Origin: an uncultured Oscillospiraceae bacterium
Lineage (GTDB): Bacteria > Bacillota > Clostridia > Oscillospirales > Oscillospiraceae
Direction of reading: 5' to 3'
Assembly: GCA_947632175.1 (NCBI GenBank)
Contig: CANROC010000008.1
Location: 1 to 64,000, forward strand
Length of the DNA stretch: 64,000 nucleotides
Shown: positions 44,343-51,900 of the stretch, piece by piece
How positions within the stretch are numbered: the stretch's first letter is position 1
Layout: every line of letters begins with the position of its first letter
Notes under the pieces: generated by a model
What the model saw: the letters and a program-made list of their open reading frames with translations, nothing else
Told to the model about the DNA's origin: nothing
Database searches by the model: none
Position numbers and translations under genes: made by a program

Positions 44343-45389
44343 ATGAAAAAATGCTTTATTTTGATCCTTTGCGCGCTGGCGCTGATCGCGGCGCTGGCGG
44401 GGTGCGGGCATAAGCATACGTGGCTGGACGCCACGTGCGAGAGCCCCAGGACGTGCTCGGAGTGCGGAGAGACCGAGGGCGAGGCGCTGGGGCATACGTG
44501 GCTGGACGCCACGTGCGCGGCGCCGAAGACGTGCTCGGTGTGCGGCGCGACGCAGGGCGAGGCGCTCGCGCATACGTGGGTGGAGGCCACGTGCGCGGCG
44601 CCGAAGACGTGCTCGGTGTGCGGCGCGACGGAAGGCGAGGCGCTGGGGCATTTGTGGATTGAGGCCACCTACCAGAGCCCAAAGTGGTGCCTTAATTGCG
44701 GGGCGACGGAAGGCGAAAAGCTGGCAGCTTCATCGTGGCTGGAAGAAAATGAGTTGGAAACAGAGCCCTCAAATACTGTTGAGCTCAACATGTGCCAGGT
44801 CGATCCCGATACGTACAGTGTTTTCTGCAGTTTATACCTCGGGACGGATTTTGACTATGGTCCTGTGGCAGGAAATTTTATGAAGCTCGTTCCATACACA
44901 AAGACCTTTCATTTCTCGGTGACCACCGAGGGCGTTGAGGAGGGGTACAAGCTCATCACGGTGGAGGAGCTGACAGACACCTCGAATATACCGAAATATA
45001 ATACCGTGTGGGCGTATTCCACCACATGGTTTGACAAGTACACCGGGTACAATTCTTTCCTGGAAAGGGAGGATTGGAGCGGTGAGAGCTCATCTTCAGG
45101 CGGCTCCGATTCGGAGATCGACCTTGGGGACCGCGTTATCACGATCCACAGCGAATTTGAAAAGTTGAGTGATAACAAGGCAATATGGAAATTCACGGTT
45201 CCCGAGGACTATGACGGGCTGGGAATGACAGTGGTGGACTACTACAGAAATCTTAGTTCCGGCGCCATAGCGCTTCGCGAGCTGCAAAACGGCAGACCCT
45301 ACCGGGAAAAGTCGCTCTATAAGGGGCCATGGTACAATTATTACTATAATATGATCCACTACTTACTGGCCGAGGATTTTCTCCAGTAA
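44343..45389 (+). CDS. Lipoprotein with Cys-pair tandem repeats
   Basis: A 348-residue lipoprotein: signal peptide with LAGC lipobox, then four tandem repeats of about 26 residues (about 25-128) with the pattern HTW-x2-ATC-x4-TC-x2-CG-x-T-x-GE-x-LGH. The fourth has lost one Cys (ATYQSPKWCLNCG). The repeat DNA is about 78 bp per unit and nearly identical in units 2 and 3, indicating recent expansion. The rest (130-348) is a unique domain without a recognised fold; its codons are more AT-rich than elsewhere, which suggests acquisition. The repeats resemble metal-binding ribbons seen in Firmicutes surface proteins. Regulated by the divergent XRE protein. Function unknown. Confidence 0.75.
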   Translation: MKKCFILILCALALIAALAGCGHKHTWLDATCESPRTCSECGETEGEALGHTWLDATCAAPKTCSVCGATQGEALAHTWVEATCAAPKTCSVCGATEGEALGHLWIEATYQSPKWCLNCGATEGEKLAASSWLEENELETEPSNTVELNMCQVDPDTYSVFCSLYLGTDFDYGPVAGNFMKLVPYTKTFHFSVTTEGVEEGYKLITVEELTDTSNIPKYNTVWAYSTTWFDKYTGYNSFLEREDWSGESSSSGGSDSEIDLGDRVITIHSEFEKLSDNKAIWKFTVPEDYDGLGMTVVDYYRNLSSGAIALRELQNGRPYREKSLYKGPWYNYYYNMIHYLLAEDFLQ

Positions 45390-45416
45390 GCGCCGAAAGA
45401 CATAACACATGATTCT

Positions 45417-45473
45417 GGGGCTGTGAAATAAGAGCAGTTATCTGCTCCGCCTTTCACAGCCCCCGCATTTTTG
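45417..45473 (+). terminator. Terminator of the Cys-repeat lipoprotein
   Basis: Outer arms GGGGCTGTGAAA/TTTCACAGCCCC (45417-45428, 45452-45463) enclose an inner hairpin GAGCAG/CTGCTC (45432-45447); a T5 run follows at 45469-45473. Confidence 0.82.
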
Positions 45474-45968
45474 TGAGGAATACCCCCGCCGTAGGGGCGG
45501 ACACAGTTTGTCGGAACCGTTCAGAAACCTTAACGCTCGCTGCCCCCCTGCCCCCCTCCTACGAGGAGGGGGCTCCGAGACGGGGACGATGCGCGAATTT
45601 TCGGAACGTTTCCCATAACTTACCTTGTAGGGGCCGCCACTCTTGGCGGCCCGCCTTTCGTCTATTGACCCGCCCCGAACAACGCCGTAGGGGTCGCCGT
45701 CCTCGGCGACCCGTCCCTCGTCTATTGACACGTCCCGAACACCGCCGTACGGGCCGCCGCCCACGGCGGCCCTTGCCCCCGATACCCACCATTTCCCGTT
45801 TAATCGGACCCGTTCCCGTTCCGCAACGTGGTCACGGGCGGACACATGGGTCCGCCCCTACGGGGGATGTGGAATGTTATCCCATTCAACCGACATGGGA
45901 GGTTATCGGAACGCGGGTCGCCGGGGACGGCGACCCCTACGGCGTAAATGGAACGGATTCGATTTACC

Positions 45969-46422
45969 GGAACCGCTCTGTCATCCAACGTTCGCTTCCC
46001 CCCTGCCCCCCTCCTACGAGGAGGGGGCACCGAGACGGGGGCGGGCGCGAATTATCGGAACCGTTTTGACAACGCACCTTGTAGGGGCCGCCACTCCTGG
46101 CGGCCCGCACGCAGTAGGTTTCGTTTACCGGAAGCATCCGTTACGCTCCACGGGCTCGAATACCCCGCCGCCGCGGCGGCACCCCTTTTTCCGAAAAAGG
46201 GGTCGGGGGAATAAGGTTGCGGCGCTTCGCGCCGCCTTTATAAAAAATTGCGCCGCAAAGCGGCGCAAAACCTTTTTGGTAGGGGCGGGTTCTAAACCCG
46301 CCCGTCCCCCGGCCCCGCCGCGCGGGCAAATCAAAACCGCGGCGAAGCCGCAACCTTTTTAAAGCCCCCTCCTCGCAGGGCGGGGCAGGGGGGAAGCGAG
46401 CGTGGGTTGACAGGGCGGTATC
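45969..46422. mobile_element. MITE-like element, copy C (454 bp)
   Basis: Ends at 45969-46028 and 46364-46422 are inverted repeats with more mismatches in the right end than in copies A and B. The T-arm-like module is replaced by a GGGCGGGT/ACCCGCCC hairpin (46283-46303). Otherwise the order of internal modules matches copies A and B. No coding capacity. Confidence 0.6.
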
Positions 46423-46423
46423 G

Positions 46424-46456
46424 AAAAAAACAAGGGCGGGTTCCAAACCCGCCCTT
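46424..46456 (-). terminator. Terminator of the ylxM-ffh-rpsP-khpA operon
   Basis: On the minus strand a 10-bp stem AAGGGCGGGT/ACCCGCCCTT (46432-46441, 46447-46456) is followed by G and seven T residues (46424-46430 on the plus strand are A). It lies 80 bases past the khpA stop, inside island C. Confidence 0.8.
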
Positions 46457-46463
46457 ACGTTGT

Positions 46464-46511
46464 TTTACTAAAAAATACTTGACAAATTGCTTATTTTGTG
46501 GTATAATACGC
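46464..46511 (+). promoter_or_regulatory. Outward-facing consensus promoter at the right edge of island C (48-bp repeat, copy 2)
   Basis: TTGACA (46479-46484), 17 bp, TATAAT (46502-46507) with TGTGG before the -10. It points into the 3' ends of khpA and rpsP in antisense; no plus-strand gene follows for over 2 kb. It is about 46/48 identical to the complement of 35428-35475. Confidence 0.72.
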
Positions 46512-46537
46512 TTAGCTGGAAAACCGGGGGCGCGGGG

Positions 46538-46768
46538 TCACTCAACGATGTCCACGCTGATGTGCAGTCCCTGCCGTTGCGCGACGGAGCGCATGAGGGC
46601 GCGGATCTCCTTGGCGATCTTCCCGTGGCGGCCGATGACCTTGCCCATATCGGCGGGGGCGACCCGCAGCTCAAAGACGGTCTTGTCCCCGTCCTCGCGC
46701 TCGGTGACCGTCACGTCGTCGGGCGAATCCACGAGATTTCGCGCGATATAGAGCAGAAGTTCCTTCAT
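46538..46768 (-). CDS. khpA: KH-domain RNA-binding protein KhpA
   Basis: A 76-residue single KH domain with the RNA-binding loop GRHG (VIGRHGKIAKEIRALM). KhpA works with KhpB in cell-division and sRNA-related control in Firmicutes. Directly downstream of rpsP with 12 bases between them, as in most Firmicutes. Confidence 0.9.
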   Translation of the reverse strand: MKELLLYIARNLVDSPDDVTVTEREDGDKTVFELRVAPADMGKVIGRHGKIAKEIRALMRSVAQRQGLHISVDIVE

Positions 46769-46780
46769 GGGCCGTCACCC

Positions 46781-47020
46781 TCAAAGAACGCCGGCGTTCT
46801 TGAGAAGCTTCTTTACCGTATCGGTGGGCTGGGCGCCGTTGCGGATCCACTCCTTGGCTTTGTCGCTGTCCACCGTGACGGTGTTGGGCTCGGTGCGGGG
46901 ATCGTAGGTGCCCAGCTCCTCGATGAACCGGCCGTCCCGGGGATACCGGGAGTCCGCCACCACGATACGGTAATAGGGAGCCTTCTTGGCGCCCATCCTG
47001 CGAAGTCTGATCTTGACCAT
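46781..47020 (-). CDS. rpsP: 30S ribosomal protein bS16
   Basis: A 79-residue protein with the family start [26 protein letters not shown] seven bases before the ATG at 47020 sets the start; a reading five codons longer would include the ribosome site. Confidence 0.97.
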   Translation of the reverse strand: MVKIRLRRMGAKKAPYYRIVVADSRYPRDGRFIEELGTYDPRTEPNTVTVDSDKAKEWIRNGAQPTDTVKKLLKNAGVL

Positions 47021-47088
47021 TGTGTTTACCTCCAAAATGTTGTGAAAAAATTTTTATCTCAAATATCTCAAAGGATAAATGATGGACT

Positions 47089-48429
47089 TTAAAACATGCC
47101 GCGCCGTTTTCCGCCGCCGAGAAATCCCGGCAGACGCCCCTTGGACATCTTGCGCGTCAGGTCCCGCATCATGTCGTACTGCTTCAAAAGCCGGTTAACG
47201 TCCACCACCTCGGTGCCGGAGCCGGCGGCGATCCGCTTTTTCCGGGAGGAGTTGATGATGGAGGGGTCGTTTCGCTCGCGCTTCGTCATGGAGAGGATGA
47301 TGGCCTCGGTGCGGACCATCTGCCGCTCGTCGATCTTCGCCCCGGCCATGGCCTTGCCCAGATTGCCGGGGAGCATCCCGGCGATGTCGCCAAGGCCCCC
47401 CATCTCCTTGAGCTGCTGGAGCTGGTCGTAGTAGTCCTGGAGAGTGAAGGCGTTTTTCCGCATCTTCTCCGCCAGCTCCCGGGCCTTTTTCTCGTCAAAG
47501 CTCTGCTCGGCTTTCTCGATGAGCGTCAGCATGTCGCCCATGCCCAAAATGCGGCTGGCCATGCGGTCGGGGTGGAAGGGCTCGATGGCGTCCAGCTTCT
47601 CGCCGGTGCCGCAGAATTTGATGGGCTTGCCCGTCACCGCCCGGACCGAGAGGGCCGCGCCGCCCCGGGCGTCGCCGTCCAGCTTCGTGAGCATGACGCC
47701 GGTGATGCCCAGCGCCCCGTCGAAGGCCGTGGCGGCGTTGACGGCGTCCTGGCCGGTCATGGCGTCCACCACCAGCAAAATTTCGTCGGGCTCCACGGCG
47801 CGCTTGATGTTCTTGAGCTCGTCCATCAGCGCCTCGTCAATGTGGAGACGTCCGGCGGTGTCCAAAATCACCAGATCGTTGCCGTTTTTCTTGGCGTGGT
47901 CCACGGCGGCCCTGGCGATCTTCACCGGGTCCTCCGTGCCCATCTGGAAGACGGGTATGCCGAGCTGCGCGCCCACCGTCTCCAGCTGCTTGATGGCGGC
48001 GGGGCGGTAGATGTCGCAGGCCACGAGAAGCGGCCGGCGGCCGTTCTGCTTGCGGATGAGGGCCGCGAGCTTGGCGCCGTTCGTGGTCTTGCCCGCGCCC
48101 TGAAGACCCACCAGCATCACGACGGTGAGGCCCTTGGAGGACACGTTGAGCTTAGCCGTGGTGGTGCCCATGAGCTTTATGAGCTCTTCGTTGACGATCT
48201 TGATGACCATCTGGGCCGGGGTGAGGGATTCCAGCACCTCCACGCCCACGCACCGGTCGGAGCAGGTCCGCACGAACTCCCGGACCACCTTGTAGCTCAC
48301 GTCGGCCTCCAGAAGCGCCAGACGCACCTCGCGCATGGCCTCCTTGATGTCCTCCTCGGAGAGCCGCCCCTTGCCCCGGAGCTTTTTAAAGACGTTGCCC
48401 AGTCTGTCGGACAGGGATTCAAAAGCCAT
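47089..48429 (-). CDS. ffh: Signal recognition particle protein Ffh
   Basis: A 446-residue SRP54 GTPase: helical N domain, G domain with GLQGAGKTTNGAKLA, DTAGRL and TKLDGDARGG, and a Met-rich M domain ending in a basic tail (LPGFLGGGKRRGMF). Targets membrane proteins co-translationally with SRP RNA. Follows ylxM by two bases. Confidence 0.98.
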   Translation of the reverse strand: MAFESLSDRLGNVFKKLRGKGRLSEEDIKEAMREVRLALLEADVSYKVVREFVRTCSDRCVGVEVLESLTPAQMVIKIVNEELIKLMGTTTAKLNVSSKGLTVVMLVGLQGAGKTTNGAKLAALIRKQNGRRPLLVACDIYRPAAIKQLETVGAQLGIPVFQMGTEDPVKIARAAVDHAKKNGNDLVILDTAGRLHIDEALMDELKNIKRAVEPDEILLVVDAMTGQDAVNAATAFDGALGITGVMLTKLDGDARGGAALSVRAVTGKPIKFCGTGEKLDAIEPFHPDRMASRILGMGDMLTLIEKAEQSFDEKKARELAEKMRKNAFTLQDYYDQLQQLKEMGGLGDIAGMLPGNLGKAMAGAKIDERQMVRTEAIILSMTKRERNDPSIINSSRKKRIAAGSGTEVVDVNRLLKQYDMMRDLTRKMSKGRLPGFLGGGKRRGMF

Positions 48430-48431
48430 AG

Positions 48432-48785
48432 TCAGTCTCCGTTCAGCCGCCCAAGTCCGGCGAAGAGCTCCTCCGCCAGCGCCCGGGCCTCGCCCTCAGA
48501 CAGCTCCACGAGCTTTCCGGCTGTTTCCCGGAGAGCCGCCACGGTCTCCCGCCGCTCCCGGAACCGCCGGACGACGCCGGTCTTCTCCTCATACTCGCGC
48601 AAAAGCGCCTCGCACCGCACCAGCACGGCCCGCACGCCCTGGGGGGAGATGCCCTTGAGGTCCGCGATCTCCCGGAGGCTCAGGTCGTCGGAGTAGTAGA
48701 GCTCAAAATACTCCCGCTGGGTGGCGGTCAGCAGCTCGCCGTAAAAGTCATAGAGGAGCGTCAGCTCGTAGGTCTTGTCTTCCAT
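48432..48785 (-). CDS. ylxM: YlxM/p13 family DNA-binding protein
   Basis: A 117-residue sigma-70-region-4-like helix-turn-helix protein: LLYDFYGELLTATQREYFEL, then DDLSLREIADLKGISPQGVR. It is the usual upstream partner of ffh and has been linked to SRP function. First gene of the operon, with a perfect promoter and a structured leader. Confidence 0.93.
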   Translation of the reverse strand: MEDKTYELTLLYDFYGELLTATQREYFELYYSDDLSLREIADLKGISPQGVRAVLVRCEALLREYEEKTGVVRRFRERRETVAALRETAGKLVELSEGEARALAEELFAGLGRLNGD

Positions 48786-48789
48786 CGTA

Positions 48790-48828
48790 TCACCTGTAAA
48801 GTCACCTATAAAGCGTTTTCGCTTTATA
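48790..48828 (-). promoter_or_regulatory. Leader hairpin and tandem ribosome-site repeat of ylxM
   Basis: A perfect 9-bp hairpin, TATAAAGCG/CGCTTTATA with a TTTT loop (48807-48828), starts about four bases after the predicted transcription start. Overlapping it are two tandem 12-bp units (48790-48801 and 48802-48813, one mismatch), each giving AGGTGA on the mRNA strand; the nearer serves the ATG at 48785. Confidence 0.6.
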
Positions 48829-48838
48829 ATGCGGGTTT

Positions 48839-48867
48839 ATTATACACACCCCCGTCCCCTTTGTCAA
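48839..48867 (-). promoter_or_regulatory. Promoter of ylxM-ffh-rpsP-khpA
   Basis: Minus strand: TTGACA (48862-48867), 17 bp, TATAAT (48839-48844); perfect consensus. Confidence 0.88.
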
Positions 48868-48942
48868 GGAATATTTTTTCCTCTTTGGGCAGATAATAGA
48901 GGGAACGGAAGAACCAACCATTTTACCCAAGGAGGAACACGT

Positions 48943-51900
48943 ATGCACGACGCCGATACCGGCCTTTATATGGAAAGCTCCACCCTCGGCAACTTCGCCC
49001 GGAACACCGCCGCGGCGCTGGAGCCGGAGGGGACGGTCCGCGCCGAACCCGAGGCCGCCGGGATCTACGCCACGCTTCGCGCCCTGCGCGCCCGCCTCAC
49101 GCCCCGGACGGAGGGGGGAGAGACAAGCGAGGCGGCGGAGTGGTTTTCGGACAACTGGTACATCGCCGAGCGGGAGGGGAAGGCCGCCGCCCGGGCCCTC
49201 CGGGCCGCCGGACGCCTTCCCCGGGCCGCCGGGACGAAGCGCGCCTGCGTCACGCTGGCCGCCGGGGCGCTGGTGCGCTCGGGGCGGGGCGAGGTGACGG
49301 GGGAGCGCCTGGAGCTCTTTTTGACCGAGTACCAGAAGACCCGGCCCCTCACGCAGCGGGAGCTGTCCGTCTTCCTCCCCGCCGTCATGGCGGAGGAGTG
49401 CGCCTTTCTCGCCGGCATCCCCCAGGAGGGCGCGGACGCGGCCATGCTCATGAAGAACATTTTCACGACCCTCCGGACCTTCTCTACCCAGGACCTCTCG
49501 GACATTCTGGAGCGTGTGGACCTGACGGAGGCGGCGCTGAGGACCGACCCCGCCGGCGTCTACCCCCGGATGGACGAGGAGTCCCGCCGGGACTACCGCC
49601 GGGAGCTTTCGCGTCTGGCCCACAGGCGGCACATCACGGAGTCCGAGGCCGCGAAGCTGGTGCTGGAGCTTGCCCAAAAGGGCCCGGAGCGCCACGTGGG
49701 CTTCTACCTCTTCGAGCGCCCCCTGGGGGAGCCCAAAAGCGCGCGCACCGGCGAGGGGTACATCGCGGCCCTCGCCCTCACGACCCTCTTCTTCGCCCTC
49801 CTCACCGGCGTGCTGACGAACGCCTGGTGGGCGGCGCTGTTGGCGCTCCTGCCGGTTTCTGAGCTTGTGAAGGCGTCGCTGGACGCCCTTTTACTCCACC
49901 TCGTCAAACCCCGCCGGCTGCCCCGGCTGGAGCTGGAGGGCGGCATCCCCAAGTCCGCCGGGACGCTGTGCGTCATCTCGGCGCTCCTCACCAAGGAGCG
50001 GGACGGGGAGAAGTACGCCCGGCTTTTGGAGGAGTACCGCCTTGCCAACCGGGACGCCGGGGCGTACCTCACTTTCGGCATCCTGGCGGACCTTCCCGAG
50101 GCCAAGACATGCCGCACCGGGGCGGACGGGCCGGTCCTTTCCAAGGCCAAGGCCGCCGTGGAGGAGCTCAACCGCCGCTATGGCGGCGGCTTTTATCTTT
50201 TCTGCCGGGAGCGGGAGCAAAGCGTCTCCGACGGCGTCTACCGGGGCCGGGAGCGCAAGCGCGGGGCCATCGAGGCGCTGACAAAGCTCCTCTCCGGCGA
50301 GGAAAGCGAGCTCAAGGTCCTCACCGGCGACCGGGACGCCCTCCGGGGCCTTCCGTTCCTCCTTACCCTGGACGCGGACACGCGCCTGGCGGCGGGGTCG
50401 GCCCGGGAGCTGGTGGGCGCGGCCCTGCATCCCCTCAATACCCCGAAAATCGACGAAAGGCTGGGCCGCGTGGTGTCCGGCTACGGCATCCTGGAGCCCC
50501 GGGTAGGAGTGGACCTCCGGAGCGCCAACCGCAGCGATTTTGCCCGCCTCTTCGCCGGAGTGGGGGGCGTGGACCCCTACGGCTCGGCGGTGTCCGACCT
50601 CTACCAGGACCTCTTTTCCCAGGGCACTTTCATGGGCAAGGGCCTCATCAACGTCCCCGTCTACCGCCGGGTACTGGAGGGCGTCTTCCCGGAGGACGCC
50701 GTCCTCTCCCACGACATCCTGGAGGGGGCGTATCTGGGCTGCGGCTTTCTCTCCGATGTGGAGCTCACCGACGGCTGGCCCTACAAGGTCACCAGTTACT
50801 TTGCCCGCCAGGAGCGCTGGACCCGGGGCGACTGGCAGAATTTAGGCTGGTGTACCCGCTGGGTCCGGGCCGGGGACGGCTCCCGGCGGCGCAACCCGCT
50901 GTCGGCGCTGTCGCGCTTTAAGCTCTTCGACAACCTGCGCCGGAGCATGACGGCCCCGGCGGCGCTCATAAATCTCCTCCTCTGGGCGGCGTTCCCCTCC
51001 GCCGGGACAGCCGCCGCCGGAGTGCTGGGGCTGGCCTCTGTACTGGCCGGGGCGATACTTGAGTGGGCGGAGGGGCTTTTGCGCCACGACGGGTCCGCCC
51101 GCGCCCGCTACCAGTCCGCCGTCCTGCCGGGACCCGGCGGGACCGTCCTGCGCTCCCTCACCCGCCTCATGCTCCTGCCGGCGGAGGGCTGGAATGAGCT
51201 GCGCGCCGCCGCCACGGCGCTGTGGCGGATGTACGTGACGCGCCGGCGCCGCCTTGCCTGGGTCACCTCCGGGGACGCCGAGCGAAAACACGGCAACACG
51301 GTCCCCGTCAATTACCGGGAGCTTCTGGCATGCCCCGCCGCGGCGGTTTTTCTGGTCCTCTTCGCCAAGAGCCCCGTCTTCTGGGCGGCGGCGCTGGTGT
51401 GGGCCTTCACGCCCCTCTACGCCTGGGCGCTGAGCCGGGAGCTTGCGGGACGCCGCCGGGTACGCCCGGAGGATCGGGCGTATCTCCTGTCCCGCGCCGG
51501 GGAGATCTGGAAATTCTTTGCCGACCACCTCACCGCCGGGGACAATTACCTGCCCCCGGACAATGTCCAGCTCTCGCCCCATTTAGGCCCCGCCCACCGC
51601 ACCAGCCCCACCAACATCGGGCTCGCGCTTCTCTCGTGTCTCGCGGCGGCGGACCTGGGCCTCATCGACGACCGGGAGGCGTCGGAGCGCGTGAAGCGCA
51701 CCCTCGCAAGCGTGGAAAAGGCGGAAAAATGGCGGGGACACCTCTATAACTGGATGGATACCCGCACTCTCGCCCCGCTGGAGCCCCGTTACGTCTCCGC
51801 CGTGGACAGCGGGAACCTCACCGGCGCGCTCATCGTCCTCAAAACGTGGTTCGAGGCCCACAACGATGTCGAAGCCGCCGAAAGGTGCGAAAAACTTGTG

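Larger units (their letters stand above)
45475..46463. repeat. Intergenic repeat island C
   Basis: About 1 kb without a credible gene. Hairpins: 45631-45652, 45691-45712, 45751-45772, 45836-45857, 45915-45936, 46085-46106 (all 8-bp stem, 6-nt loop), and 46283-46303 (8-bp stem, 5-nt loop). A solo copy of the element end lies at about 45533-45574, and the GGAATG box near 45871. A complete inverted-repeat element is at 45969-46422. The island and the adjacent XRE cassette separate khpA from rimM. Confidence 0.85.
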
